DNA of 64,000 nucleotides from Endozoicomonas gorgoniicola (GTDB lineage Bacteria; Pseudomonadota; Gammaproteobacteria; Pseudomonadales; Endozoicomonadaceae): contig NZ_JAPFCC010000001.1 in the NCBI RefSeq assembly GCF_025562715.2, positions 3,697,501-3,761,500 of the forward strand. The letters run 5' to 3'. The notes below the pieces were generated by a model. That model was not told the origin of the DNA. It worked only from the letters and a program-made list of their open reading frames with translations, and searched no databases. Shown here one piece after another: positions 36,407-46,046 of the stretch. The first letter of the stretch is position 1, and each line of letters opens with the position of its first letter. The position numbers and the translations under genes are program-made.

Positions 36407-37435
36407 TCAGGGCATTATAGCCGGAACATCCAATCCCGTTTTTTCATCCAGTCCGAACATGATATTCATATTTTGAATCGCCTGACCTGCTGCTCCTTTC
36501 ACCAGGTTGTCAATCACAGAGAGAACCACCACCGTACCCCCTCCCTGTGGACGATACACGGCTATACGGCACTGATTGCAGGCTTTTACAGAACGGGTTT
36601 CAGGCAAACTGCCAGCAGGCATTACATCCACAAACGGTTCATTTTCATAGGTCTGCTCATACAAGGTCTGCAAGTCTACCGAATGATCTTTCACCGTCGC
36701 ATAAGCAGTGGCATGAATGCCACGTATCATCGGTGTCAGGTGAGGAACAAACACCAGTTCACCATCGAAGCCGGGAGACATCCTGGACAACCCCTGCCGG
36801 ATCTCAGGCAGGTGTCGATGCCCTGCTACACCATAAGCCTTGAATGACTCAGACACTTCACACATCAGGCTGGCCACTTTAGCACCACGTCCCGCACCAC
36901 TGACCCCGGACTTGGCATCCACAATAACAGAACCCTCAACCAGATCGTTCTGAAACAGGGGCAACAGACCCAGCTGGGTCGCCGTTGGATAGCAGCCGGG
37001 GTTAGCCACCAGCTGCGCCTGACGAATGGCATCTCTGTTCATTTCCGGCAGCCCATAAACCGCCTCATCCAACAGGTGTGGGCAGGCATGCTCAACACCG
37101 TACCACTGCTGCCAGTCAGTGGGGTTGCTCAAGCGAAAATCAGCCGCCAGATCAATGACCTTAACACCCTCATCCAGAAGGGTTGGCACCGACTGCATGG
37201 CAATACCATTAGGCGTGGCAAAAAAGACCAGGTCACACCGGGACAGTACTTCGTTGTCCGGCTCAGTAAAGGGAATATCCATCTTCCCACGTAAACCGGG
37301 GTATAACTCGCTGACCGCTTTACCACATTCTGAACGTGATGTGATTACCTGCACATCGGCTTCCGGATGAGTCGCCAGCAAACGCAGTAATTCGGCACCG
37401 GTATAGCCTGTACCACCTACGATTCCGATTTTCAT
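36407..37435 (-). CDS. argC: N-acetyl-gamma-glutamyl-phosphate reductase
   Basis: The protein has 342 residues. The NADP-binding N-terminus is GIVGGTGYTGAELLRLL, and the catalytic cysteine is C148 in ANPGCYPT. A histidine in GVAGHRHLPEI completes the site. It catalyses the third step of arginine biosynthesis (N-acetylglutamyl phosphate to the semialdehyde). It is a single gene on the minus strand. Its place near erpA is conserved in pseudomonads. Confidence 0.96.
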   Translation of the reverse strand: MKIGIVGGTGYTGAELLRLLATHPEADVQVITSRSECGKAVSELYPGLRGKMDIPFTEPDNEVLSRCDLVFFATPNGIAMQSVPTLLDEGVKVIDLAADFRLSNPTDWQQWYGVEHACPHLLDEAVYGLPEMNRDAIRQAQLVANPGCYPTATQLGLLPLFQNDLVEGSVIVDAKSGVSGAGRGAKVASLMCEVSESFKAYGVAGHRHLPEIRQGLSRMSPGFDGELVFVPHLTPMIRGIHATAYATVKDHSVDLQTLYEQTYENEPFVDVMPAGSLPETRSVKACNQCRIAVYRPQGGGTVVVLSVIDNLVKGAAGQAIQNMNIMFGLDEKTGLDVPAIMP

Positions 37436-37536
37436 TGCCGCTCTTCCTATTGTTTTCTGCGATAGAAATCACAACCTTTCAATTGTGACTTTTTATTTAT
37501 TTTTCAAGAATATTTATTCACTTAGGGTTTTGCAAG

Positions 37537-37761
37537 TTATTCCCGTTGTTTCAATGGCTGAATAACGTCTGTCAGCCCATTGATATGTATTTCCAGTGCC
37601 AGCTGCAGCAGACGCCCCAGCTCGCCTTGAGGAAACCCTTTTTTGGCAAACCAGAGCAGATACTCTTCAGGCAGGTCGATCAACATCCGTCCACTGTACT
37701 TGCCAAAAGGCATCGTCATACGTGCCAGCTTCAATAAATCCTGTTTATCAAACATCGTCAT
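37537..37761 (-). CDS. DUF3820-family protein
   Basis: The protein has 74 residues. The family core is MPFGKYSGRMLIDLPEEYLLWFAKKGFP. DUF3820 members are short cytoplasmic proteins; one structural relative is described as a quorum-sensing-regulated virulence factor. The role here is unknown. It lies five bases after lrgB, so it is likely cotranscribed with lrgAB. Confidence 0.85.
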   Translation of the reverse strand: MTMFDKQDLLKLARMTMPFGKYSGRMLIDLPEEYLLWFAKKGFPQGELGRLLQLALEIHINGLTDVIQPLKQRE

Positions 37762-37765
37762 GACC

Positions 37766-38482
37766 TCAAAACAAATAGGTGATCACAAAAGGTAAAACCA
37801 TTGCGGTAAGGATGGCATTCAGACACATTGCCAGACTCGAATAGACGCCCATGGTCGGATTTATACCAAACGCCATGGCAGTTCCTCCGGCATGAGCATT
37901 GATACCCAGGGCAAACCCGGTCGCACGCAGATCATAGACCCCGGTTCTGCGGCAAACCCATGGACCCACCAGACCACCATAAACCCCTGAAATACAGACA
38001 ACTGCCACCGCAACAGGAACAATCCCGCCCATCTTTTCAGACAACGCCAGGGCAACTGCGGTTGTGACACCTTTGGTTGAAACAGACAGTAGCACATCAT
38101 TCCCGGCACCGGTTACCCAGGCAACACCAAGCCCCAGTAAAACCACCAGTACAGCACCCAGTAAGAGCGTAGAAAGAATTGGCCCGGCATGCCGGCGAAC
38201 ATGGTGCAGTTGCTGAGACAGAGGAATGGCCAGTGCCACAGTAAACGGCGCAAGCAGTGTTTTCAGGATTGAGCTGTGTTCAGTGTAGGTTTCAATACTC
38301 ATCGAAGAAAAGCGAATGACCAGAAACACCAGCAGGCTGCCAACAATAACGGGGTGAAACCAGCCCTTGCGCCCACTGCGGATAAACAGCCGTTCTCCGA
38401 TCAGATAAGCACCCAGTGTCAGCAACAAAACAGTCACAGGATTTGACATAAACGGCTCCAGGCGCACCATTAAATCACTCAC
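37766..38482 (-). CDS. lrgB: LrgB/CidB-family membrane protein
   Basis: The protein has 238 residues with about seven membrane segments. The family blocks are visible: VLLLTLGAYLIGERLF, the STKGVTTAVALALSE segment and INAHAGGTAMAFG near the C-terminus. LrgB works with LrgA to modulate murein hydrolase export or act as a metabolite carrier (pyruvate or glycolate in relatives). Its start overlaps the lrgA stop by four bases. ackA-pta lies about 4 kb away, but no direct link is shown. Confidence 0.9.
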   Translation of the reverse strand: MSDLMVRLEPFMSNPVTVLLLTLGAYLIGERLFIRSGRKGWFHPVIVGSLLVFLVIRFSSMSIETYTEHSSILKTLLAPFTVALAIPLSQQLHHVRRHAGPILSTLLLGAVLVVLLGLGVAWVTGAGNDVLLSVSTKGVTTAVALALSEKMGGIVPVAVAVVCISGVYGGLVGPWVCRRTGVYDLRATGFALGINAHAGGTAMAFGINPTMGVYSSLAMCLNAILTAMVLPFVITYLF

Positions 38483-38847
38483 GACTGCTGCTCCCTGCTC
38501 CGTGACGTCTCCCTATGACGTAACAAGTACTGCATAAAGTGTCCACTGATCACGATACCCACAGGCGTGGCAACAAAAGTCGCCAGCATCAGTGGCAACC
38601 ATTGCCGTGACAACAGATCTGTCATAAAAAACACCGCAACGGCGGAAGGAATAAACAGAACCGCCATATAGTGAATACAAAACTGGCTGACCTGTTGCAG
38701 ATTGTCAGACGCACCGCCTTTGATCTGTAACCAGATCAACAGCAGAATAAGCCCCGTTACCGCTCCGGGTACAGGAAGATTAAACAGGGTACTGATTGCC
38801 TCACCAATGACGGTGAACAAGAGTAAAGTCACAAAGCCTGAAAGCAT
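38479..38847 (-). CDS. lrgA: LrgA/CidA-family holin-like protein
   Basis: The protein has 122 residues with four membrane segments and the family stretch LPVPGAVTGLILLLIWLQIK. A charged C-terminal tail follows (RHRETSRSREQQS). It is the first gene of the lrgAB-DUF3820 operon. It is thought to form oligomeric membrane channels with LrgB. Confidence 0.9.
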   Translation of the reverse strand: MLSGFVTLLLFTVIGEAISTLFNLPVPGAVTGLILLLIWLQIKGGASDNLQQVSQFCIHYMAVLFIPSAVAVFFMTDLLSRQWLPLMLATFVATPVGIVISGHFMQYLLRHRETSRSREQQS

Positions 38848-38973
38848 GGTATTCGCCTGACCACTAAAAATTCAGAAGAGCCAAAAACTTACTTTTACCA
38901 CAAACGACATTGACCGATAAGAGAGCTGTTCCTCAAAGACGATTAATTCATTAACTGCCTTCATTAACTATCC

Positions 38974-40593
38974 ATGACCGATCAGATAGAATCTGCCTGT
39001 CGTCAAACCACCCAACAGACAGGAGCCACCTTGCCCGACCATCTACCCCCTGAGCCTGACCATTCACTGCACCAGCTGCGAATCAAACTGTCCAGTACCG
39101 ATGCCCTGCCCCAGCTGACTGCTATTGGCATGCTGATCGGCTTGCTGGCAGGCGGGCTACTGATTCTGTTTCGGGAAATCGTTACCGGTTCAACCGGCTT
39201 CTGGCTGCCAAGGGGAGATGAACACTTTGAAACCCTGTCTGAACTGTCACGATTTATTATTCCTGTCATCGGTTCGCTGGCGATTCTCTGCCTGTTTGCC
39301 TGCGCACCAGTTAAACGACGTTCTGTTGGTATTTTGCATGTGGTGGAGCGCCTGCAGTTTCATAAAGGCAAAATGTCTTTCACAGGTATGATGCTGCAGT
39401 TTTTCGGAGCCATCATTGCCCTGGTCTGTGGTTTTTCAGTCGGGCGCGAAGGGCCAGCGGTTCATGTGGGTGCAGCAACAGGCAGCTTACTGGGACAAAA
39501 ACTCCAACTGCCACAAAACACCCTGAGCATTCTCGCAGCCTGTGGAGCAGCAGCCGCTATTTCCGCATCGTTTAACACGCCACTGGCAGGCGTCATTTTT
39601 GCCACGGAAGTGGTGCTGCGCCAGTACACGCTCAACAGTTTCATTCCTGTTATCGCAGCTGCCGTGATGGCAGCGGTGTTATCCCAGATTATGTACGGCC
39701 CTGACCCGGCGTTCGTGGTGCCGGTCATCCCCATGGCATCGTTGCCCGAACTGGGCATTGCCGCCATTTCTGCCTGCCTGACGGGTGTTCTGGCGGCAGG
39801 GTTTATAAAACTTCAGTTATGGACGGCCAGCAAACAACAGCAACTGTTTATAAACCCACTGCTTCTGGCGGGGATAGGCATGGGCACTGTCGGTTATTTC
39901 CTGCCCGCCGTTATGGGAATTGGTTATGACACCATTGAGTTGATCCTTAATGGCGAGTTGATGAACACCTCTTTTCTGCTGACCCTGCTCGCCGCCAAAC
40001 TCGTGACCACCGCGCTGGTTACCGGGCTGGGCATTCCCGGCGGCATTATAGGGCCGTCGCTGATGATGGGAGCCTTAGCCGGTGCCGCTTTTGGGCATCT
40101 GGGGGATATAGTGCTTAGCCTTCGTGATGTCAGCAGCGCCTTCCATGCACTGCTGGGCATGGTTGCCATGATGGCGGCGGTGTTGCAGGCTCCCATGGCA
40201 GCACTGGTCACCGTGCTGGAGTTAACCCGTAATCCACACATCATCATGCCCGCCATGCTTGTGATCGTGATTGCCTGCCTGGTGGCCGGACGGCTCACTG
40301 CCCGTGGTGGGTTGATTGAAATGCAGCTGAACGCTAAAGGCTACAACAACCCGCATTCACCGCTTAATCAATTACTCAGCCAGAAAGGCGTTGCCACTAT
40401 TATGAGCAGGAACTTTGACCTGCTGAACGATACCGATATTGTCCCGGTACCGGTTCATGCCTCACTTCAGGATGCCCTGGAAATTATGGAAGCGCATTCG
40501 GTTGAAGTACTGGGTGTTTACACTTCCGGCAAGCACCATCAGGTGCTTTGTGGCGTGATCACCAGACAGGCTATCAATAGCTTCTTTAAATAG
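38974..40593 (+). CDS. ClC-family chloride channel/transporter with C-terminal CBS region
   Basis: The protein has 539 residues. The selectivity motifs are GREGP (157-161) with the gating glutamate E159, and a late GIPGGIIGPSLMMGA. It has about ten to twelve membrane helices, and the last ~75 residues form a CBS-type domain (VPVPVHASLQDALEIMEAHS). It exchanges chloride for protons or conducts chloride across the inner membrane. It is divergent from lrgA and a single gene. Confidence 0.92.
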   Translation: MTDQIESACRQTTQQTGATLPDHLPPEPDHSLHQLRIKLSSTDALPQLTAIGMLIGLLAGGLLILFREIVTGSTGFWLPRGDEHFETLSELSRFIIPVIGSLAILCLFACAPVKRRSVGILHVVERLQFHKGKMSFTGMMLQFFGAIIALVCGFSVGREGPAVHVGAATGSLLGQKLQLPQNTLSILAACGAAAAISASFNTPLAGVIFATEVVLRQYTLNSFIPVIAAAVMAAVLSQIMYGPDPAFVVPVIPMASLPELGIAAISACLTGVLAAGFIKLQLWTASKQQQLFINPLLLAGIGMGTVGYFLPAVMGIGYDTIELILNGELMNTSFLLTLLAAKLVTTALVTGLGIPGGIIGPSLMMGALAGAAFGHLGDIVLSLRDVSSAFHALLGMVAMMAAVLQAPMAALVTVLELTRNPHIIMPAMLVIVIACLVAGRLTARGGLIEMQLNAKGYNNPHSPLNQLLSQKGVATIMSRNFDLLNDTDIVPVPVHASLQDALEIMEAHSVEVLGVYTSGKHHQVLCGVITRQAINSFFK

Positions 40594-40701
40594 CTTCTAC
40601 CAATAGTTCTTTTACCCCGGAGCAGATCCGGCTAATCTGTTGTGGTCAAGAGGTTGAGACAATAACGATCAGGATAATAAGTCAAACAGGGGTACGTTGC
40701 C

Positions 40702-41124
40702 ATGCTCTGGGTAAAAGCTTTTCATTTGATCGCCATGGTTTGCTGGTTTGCAGCCCTGTTCTACCTGCCTCGGCTTTTCGTCTATCACGCCATGAGTGAC
40801 GACAGCATCAGCCGTGAGCGGTTCAAAGTGATGGAGCGCAAGCTCTACAGAGGCATTGCCATGCCGTCAATGCTGGTCACCCTGATTCTGGGGTTCTGGC
40901 TGCTGAGCTATAACCCGTCCTACTACATGAGCAGTGGCTGGATGCACGCCAAACTGGCGTTGGTATTTCTTTTGATTGGCTATCACCACGTATGCGGGGC
41001 ATTCCTGAAAAAATTTGCCCGGGACGAGAACACCCGGTCTCACACATTTTACCGATGGTTCAATGAAGTTCCGGTGCTGTTTCTGGTTGGTATTATTGTG
41101 CTGGCGGTGGTCAAGCCTTTCTGA
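40702..41124 (+). CDS. hemJ: Protoporphyrinogen oxidase, HemJ type
   Basis: The protein has 140 residues with four membrane helices. The family start MLWVKAFHLIAMVCWFA contains the conserved His8, and the FYLPRLFVYH and RKLYRGIAMPSMLVTL blocks follow. It oxidises protoporphyrinogen IX in the penultimate step of haem synthesis, replacing HemG or HemY. It is encoded alone between the ClC gene and the DUF805 gene. Confidence 0.93.
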   Translation: MLWVKAFHLIAMVCWFAALFYLPRLFVYHAMSDDSISRERFKVMERKLYRGIAMPSMLVTLILGFWLLSYNPSYYMSSGWMHAKLALVFLLIGYHHVCGAFLKKFARDENTRSHTFYRWFNEVPVLFLVGIIVLAVVKPF

Positions 41125-41176
41125 AACGACGGGTTAATTCGTTAAATAACCGGTCTGTCAGCCGATGGGGACTGGC

Positions 41177-42019
41177 ATGGATGCCAAACATTACAAAGTA
41201 CTCTTCGAAGGCAAAATCTTGCCCGGCAATGACGAAGACAGCGTGAAAGAGCGCCTGAAAACATTGTTTCATGCGGATGATTCGCGCATAAGCCGTCTGT
41301 TCTCCGGCAAGTCATACGCCATACGTAAAAACATCTCGAAAAAAGAAGCCCAAAAATACGAAAAAGCCATTATGCAGGCTGGCGGACAATGCCGGATTGT
41401 TGCCATGGACAACAGCTGGGAGCTGGAGCCCATTGAAGAGGAACAGACTAAAGCCGGCACATCCGGGAAGTCTCTGTTAACTCGTATCAATAGTCGCTTT
41501 AGAAAAGGCTCATCCGAGCCTTTCCGGCTGATCGGGCGCATGGGGCGATGTCAGTTCAATAGCCTCTGCTGGCTGATTATGGTGATAGAGGCTGTGACTT
41601 TCCTGCTGCCCATGTACCTGCCGACCATTCAACAGATATCGACTGTGACGATGGGGCTTCATGCACTGGCCCTCATTGTCTCGGTTTATGCCATGACAGC
41701 CCGGCTGCACGATCTGAATCGCAGCGGCTTACAGTGGCTGTTCGTGATCATTCCTATCGTCAACCTGATGTTCATGTCCTGGCTGGCCTTCGCAAAAGGC
41801 ACGAATGGGGGCAATGCTTATGGTGAGCCGCCTGCCAAACCCGGTCTCTTTGCCAAACTACTGGGACTCTATATTCCAGCAGGTATCGTGCTGGTCGCGG
41901 CTGCCGGGATCTATCTGTATCAGGATGAGTTGCTGAACCTGATCCAGCAAGTGCCTGCCAGGCTGTCCAAAGAGATACCCGGAGAGGTCGGGGGCTACCT
42001 GCCCTTCCTGTCGCTATAA
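41177..42019 (+). CDS. DUF805-domain membrane protein with N-terminal cytoplasmic domain
   Basis: The protein has 280 residues from the ATG at 41177 (GGGG eight bases upstream); the ATG at 41165 is less likely. The N-terminal ~90 residues are soluble (YKVLFEGKILPGNDEDSVKE...), with a pattern resembling a short regulatory domain repeated in gammaproteobacterial membrane proteins. The C-terminal part is a shortened DUF805 region with four membrane segments, including ARLHDLNRSGLQWLF and FAKGTNGGNAYGEPP. The function of DUF805 is unknown. Confidence 0.78.
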   Translation: MDAKHYKVLFEGKILPGNDEDSVKERLKTLFHADDSRISRLFSGKSYAIRKNISKKEAQKYEKAIMQAGGQCRIVAMDNSWELEPIEEEQTKAGTSGKSLLTRINSRFRKGSSEPFRLIGRMGRCQFNSLCWLIMVIEAVTFLLPMYLPTIQQISTVTMGLHALALIVSVYAMTARLHDLNRSGLQWLFVIIPIVNLMFMSWLAFAKGTNGGNAYGEPPAKPGLFAKLLGLYIPAGIVLVAAAGIYLYQDELLNLIQQVPARLSKEIPGEVGGYLPFLSL

Positions 42020-42205
42020 GTTGCTCAGTCACACTTGAGTATCTGTCATAAACGGCTACATTTGTTTGCAGGCGTACCAAAGCCTTACGACGAAAATAGC
42101 GAACAGCCAAGAGAACTGCCAAACTAAACACGATCAATAACCGCTCTCCAATAATTCACACTGGTTAACATTTAACCACCCATATACGCATCAATACGCA
42201 GTACA

Positions 42206-42229
42206 TTGATCCAGATCAATGGTTATAAT
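42206..42229 (+). promoter_or_regulatory. FNR/Anr-type box and -10 hexamer upstream of ackA
   Basis: TTGATCCAGATCAA (42206-42219) is a perfect match to TTGAT-N4-ATCAA, the site of FNR/Anr oxygen sensors. A perfect TATAAT follows at 42224-42229. The box centre would lie near -23.5 of a promoter using that -10, which suggests repression there. A class II activation geometry would need a start near 42254, where no good -10 is seen. The rest of the 404-bp region (42020-42423) shows nothing else I can name. Confidence 0.65.
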
Positions 42230-42423
42230 CACGGTTTTTACGACACATGCTCCCTAGTCAGATCGCAAGCAGGTTAAGTCTGATTTTTTCATTACAGACA
42301 GTTTGCATCCGGAGTAAGTAATCGCCAGACCAGAAGTTTAAGGATCGGCGTGACGACCTGCTACAGGCATCACAAAGTTCTGAAAACGGACTGATTGTCC
42401 TTATTCAGTTAGGTATAATTTTT

Positions 42424-43611
42424 ATGAGCAAAGATAGCATTCTCGTTATTAACTGCGGCAGTTCTTCCCTGAAGTTCTCTGTTATCAACCCGGCTACCGA
42501 AGAAGAATACATCAATGGCCTGGCTGAGCGCATGGGTAGCAGCGAAGCTGAGCTGAGCTGGAAAATCAACGGCGAGAAAGGCAACCAGTTCCTGGGTCAG
42601 GCGGCTCATGACGAAGCCATTGAAGCCCTGATGGGACTGCTGAGCAAAGAAGGCCTGATCGACAACATCGCTGCTATCGGTCACCGTGTTGTACACGGCG
42701 GCGAGAAATTCACTCAGTCTGCCCTGGTGACTGATGAAATTATCACCGCTATCGAAGAGTGCGTACCACTGGCACCTCTGCACAACCCGGCTCACCTGCG
42801 CGGCCTCAAGGCGGCACAGAAATTCTTCCCGGGTCTGCCGAACGCTGTTGTATTTGACACGGCCTTCCACCAGACCATGGCTCCGGAAAACTACCTGTAC
42901 GCCATTCCATACGAGCTGTATGAGAAGCACGGTGTTCGTCGTTACGGTGCGCACGGCACCTCCTACCGCTATGTTGGACAGGCTGCTGCTAACATGCTGG
43001 GTCTGGACATCAACAACAGCAACATCATGGTGGCTCACCTGGGTAACGGTGCCTCTGCCTGTGCCATCAAGAACGGCAAGTCCATCGACACCACCATGGG
43101 CCTGACCCCCCTGGAAGGTCTGGTTATGGGTACCCGTTCCGGCGATATTGACCCTAACGTCTTCAACTTCCTGAAGAACTCCCTGGGCTACTCCCTGGAG
43201 CGCACCACCGAGATGCTGAACAAGGAATCCGGTCTGCTGGGTCTGTCCGGCGTGGACAGCGACTGCCGCAACATTGAAAATGCTGCAGCGGAAGGTAATG
43301 AACGTGCACAGCTGACTCTGGACGTATTCTGCCACGTACTGGCTGAGAAGCTGGCGGGCTTCGCAGCTGCCATGGGTAGCATTGATGCCCTGGTATTCAC
43401 CGGCGGTATCGGCGAAAACTCCAGCACTATCCGTAAGAACGTGATTGAGCGTCTGGGCATCTTCGGCTTCAAGCTGGATGAACAGAAGAACGACGAAACC
43501 TTCCGTGGCAAGAGCGGCGTAATCACTAAAGAAGGTTCTACCGTTGCCATGGTTGTCACCACCAACGAAGAACTGATGATTGCTCGTGATACTCAGGCCC
43601 TGACTGCCTGA
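42424..43611 (+). CDS. ackA: Acetate kinase
   Basis: The protein has 395 residues. The ASKHA motifs are VINCGSSSLKFS at the start, VVHGGEKFTQS, FDTAFHQTM, VAHLGNGASACAI, MGTRSGDIDP and FTGGIGENS. It makes ATP from acetyl phosphate (or the reverse) in the Pta-AckA pathway of overflow and anaerobic acetate metabolism. It is followed by pta after 118 bp. The upstream FNR-type box suggests oxygen control. Codon use is strongly biased (CTG, GGT, AAC), as in highly expressed genes. Confidence 0.97.
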   Translation: MSKDSILVINCGSSSLKFSVINPATEEEYINGLAERMGSSEAELSWKINGEKGNQFLGQAAHDEAIEALMGLLSKEGLIDNIAAIGHRVVHGGEKFTQSALVTDEIITAIEECVPLAPLHNPAHLRGLKAAQKFFPGLPNAVVFDTAFHQTMAPENYLYAIPYELYEKHGVRRYGAHGTSYRYVGQAAANMLGLDINNSNIMVAHLGNGASACAIKNGKSIDTTMGLTPLEGLVMGTRSGDIDPNVFNFLKNSLGYSLERTTEMLNKESGLLGLSGVDSDCRNIENAAAEGNERAQLTLDVFCHVLAEKLAGFAAAMGSIDALVFTGGIGENSSTIRKNVIERLGIFGFKLDEQKNDETFRGKSGVITKEGSTVAMVVTTNEELMIARDTQALTA

Positions 43612-43671
43612 TATGAGGATCGTGTAAACGCTGGTTAAGCTCCACAGCTGACTGGCGTTTGCTGTTTTTAC

Positions 43672-43697
43672 CAACAGGAGGCGTATGCCTCCTGTTG
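43672..43697 (+). terminator. Hairpin between ackA and pta
   Basis: CAACAGGAGGC (43672-43682) pairs perfectly with GCCTCCTGTTG (43687-43697) around a GTAT loop. The 3' side has TGTATGTCTG rather than a T-run. It may act as a weak attenuator or an mRNA-processing or stabilising element between the two genes. Confidence 0.45.
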
Positions 43698-43729
43698 TGT
43701 ATGTCTGAAGTTATTTCCGGAATAGACGA

Positions 43730-45826
43730 ATGCGTACATTCTTCCTTGCTCCAACCCGCTACGGTGTCGGTCTGACCTCCGTCACTCTGGGTCTGGTGCG
43801 CGCCCTGGACAAACTGGGTCTGCGCGTTAAATTCTTTAAGCCAATTGCTCAGCTGCATGTATCTGATACCGGCCCTGAACGCTCCACCAAGCTGGTGCAG
43901 CGCATCATGGATCACGAGCCACCTGCGCCGATCTCCTCCAACCGTGTTGAAGACCTGCTGGGTGACAACAAAGGTGATGAGCTGATGGAAGAAATCGTCG
44001 CACTGTTCGACGACGCTTCCAAAGGTGCTGAGGTGCTGGTCGTGGAAGGTCTGGTACCGACCCGCAGCATGCCGTACGCCAACCGTTTGAACAACGATAT
44101 GGCACGCACCCTGAACGCTGACATTATTCTGGTGTCCGAGCCGGGTGAAAACACCCTGGAAGACGAAGCGGACAAACTGGAAATTGCCGCTGACAGCTTC
44201 GGCGGTATCAAGAACCCGAACATGATTGGCTACATCCTCAATAAACTGGATGAGACAACCATCAACGCCCTGAAAGGCGAAGACGGTTCTTTCAAGCCTC
44301 TGCCAGAATTCGCCCGCAAAGCCTTCCTGCCGCTGGGTTACATTCAATGGGACAGTTCCCTGTCTTCCCCACGTACCCTGGACATCAGCAACCATCTGGG
44401 TACAACCATTATCAACGAAGGTGAGATCGCGACACGCCGTGTTACCTCTTATACATTAAGTGCGCGTACACCGACCAACATGATTCACCACCTGAAGCCG
44501 GGCAATCTGGTCATTGCACCAGGCGACCGTGATGACATCATTCTGGCGACCACCATGGCAGCACTGAACGGTGTACCGCTGGCTGGCCTGCTGCTGACCA
44601 GTGACCTGCTCCCTTCCGAGCCAGTCATGGAACTGTGCCAGAAAGCCATTGCGTCTGGCCTTCCGGTTCTGCTGACCGAACACGACTCTTATAACACTGC
44701 CAGCAAGCTGGATCGCATGAACAACGAACTGCCGATAGACGACACTGATCGTGTTGAAACGGTAATGAACACCCTGGCTGAGAACCTGAACACCGAATGG
44801 TTCAAAGGCCACTGTGATGCTATTGCCGAGCGTCGTCTGTCTCCACCAGCGTTCCGTTACAACCTGGTTCAGCGCGCGATGGGTGCCAAGAAGCGTGTTG
44901 TACTGCCTGAAGGTGATGAGCCTCGCACGATCAAAGCGGCTGTGATCTGTCAGGAACGCGGTATTGCTGAATGTATCCTGCTGGGTAACCGTGAAACCAT
45001 TGAACAGGTGGCTCGTGACAACGGTGTCACTCTGCCAGAAGGCCTGATCATCATGGACCCGGAACACGTTCGCGGTCGTTACGTTGAGCCAATGGTTGAG
45101 TTACGCAAACATAAGGGCCTGACAGCACCTATGGCTGAAGCCCAGCTGGAAGACACTGTGGTACTGGGTACCATGATGCTGGCTCAGGGTGAGGTGGACG
45201 GACTGGTATCCGGCGCGGTTCACACTACAGCCAACACCATCCGTCCGGCATTCCAGCTGATCAAACCAAGCCGTGAATCCGGCGGACTGGTTTCCTCCGT
45301 ATTCTTTATGCTGCTGCCTGATCAGGTACTGGTATACGGCGACTGTGCGGTTAACCCGAACCCGGACGCTGAAGCATTGTCCAACATCGCTATCCAGAGT
45401 GCTGATTCCGCTCAGGCATTTGGCATTGACCCACGTATCGCCATGATCAGCTACTCAACCGGTGCTTCCGGTATCGGTGCCGATGTTGAACGTGTTCGTG
45501 AAGCCACTGAACTGGTTCGCCAGAAACGTCCTGACCTGGTTGTAGACGGCCCGATGCAGTACGACGCAGCAACGGTTGAGTCTGTAGCGCGCAGCAAAGC
45601 ACCGGATTCTGACGTAGCTGGTCGTGCGACAGTGTTCATCTTCCCAGACCTGAATACCGGTAACACCACTTACAAGGCGGTTCAGCGCAGTGCCGACGTT
45701 ATTTCTGTTGGTCCTATGCTGCAAGGTCTGAACAAACCTGTAAACGACCTGTCCCGTGGTGCGCTGGTAGACGATATTGTTTACACCATCGCCCTGACCG
45801 CGATTCAGGCTGAAGCGGACAAGTAA
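43730..45826 (+). CDS. pta: Phosphate acetyltransferase (long form)
   Basis: The protein has 698 residues. The N-terminal P-loop-like domain (about 1-210; FFLAPTRYGVGLTSVTLGLV) is related to BioD/CobB. A DRTGG domain follows (about 220-330) and then the C-terminal PTA domain, with KKRVVLPEGDEPRTIKAA and SYSTGASGIGADVERV. It converts acetyl-CoA and phosphate to acetyl phosphate. The long form with regulatory domains is typical of enterobacteria-like species. It has the same codon bias as ackA, and the transcript ends at 45840-45871. Confidence 0.97.
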   Translation: MRTFFLAPTRYGVGLTSVTLGLVRALDKLGLRVKFFKPIAQLHVSDTGPERSTKLVQRIMDHEPPAPISSNRVEDLLGDNKGDELMEEIVALFDDASKGAEVLVVEGLVPTRSMPYANRLNNDMARTLNADIILVSEPGENTLEDEADKLEIAADSFGGIKNPNMIGYILNKLDETTINALKGEDGSFKPLPEFARKAFLPLGYIQWDSSLSSPRTLDISNHLGTTIINEGEIATRRVTSYTLSARTPTNMIHHLKPGNLVIAPGDRDDIILATTMAALNGVPLAGLLLTSDLLPSEPVMELCQKAIASGLPVLLTEHDSYNTASKLDRMNNELPIDDTDRVETVMNTLAENLNTEWFKGHCDAIAERRLSPPAFRYNLVQRAMGAKKRVVLPEGDEPRTIKAAVICQERGIAECILLGNRETIEQVARDNGVTLPEGLIIMDPEHVRGRYVEPMVELRKHKGLTAPMAEAQLEDTVVLGTMMLAQGEVDGLVSGAVHTTANTIRPAFQLIKPSRESGGLVSSVFFMLLPDQVLVYGDCAVNPNPDAEALSNIAIQSADSAQAFGIDPRIAMISYSTGASGIGADVERVREATELVRQKRPDLVVDGPMQYDAATVESVARSKAPDSDVAGRATVFIFPDLNTGNTTYKAVQRSADVISVGPMLQGLNKPVNDLSRGALVDDIVYTIALTAIQAEADK

Positions 45827-45839
45827 TTGTCTGTTTCAT

Positions 45840-45871
45840 GTGTTGAAAGCAGCGTTGCCTGCTTTCAACAC
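45840..45871 (+). terminator. Terminator of the ackA-pta unit
   Basis: GTGTTGAAAGCAG pairs perfectly with CTGCTTTCAACAC. A T-rich stretch follows a few bases later. It lies 13 bases after the pta stop. Confidence 0.7.
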
Positions 45872-46046
45872 AACGTTGTTCTTTTGCTTTCTGGTTTCTG
45901 ATCCCTTTCCATTGCATGACTCATAACCTAAACAAAAGCGTCACAATTCCTTTTTAGACTGTTAAATCATGAGTATTAAGAATGATGTGTCAATGTCGAT
46001 ATCCGTTTATTACGTACTTAAGAAAAGCAAGAAAAAGGATAAATTC

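Noticed and set aside
42409..43674. 421-codon frame antisense to ackA
   Set aside because: It is a mirror of a strongly codon-biased gene. Its translation is low in complexity of motifs (Gln/Val/His-rich) and no ribosome site fits; ackA is certain on the other strand.
43556..45067. Two long frames (279 and 203 codons) antisense to pta
   Set aside because: Same cause as above: biased codons of pta leave the reverse strand free of stops.
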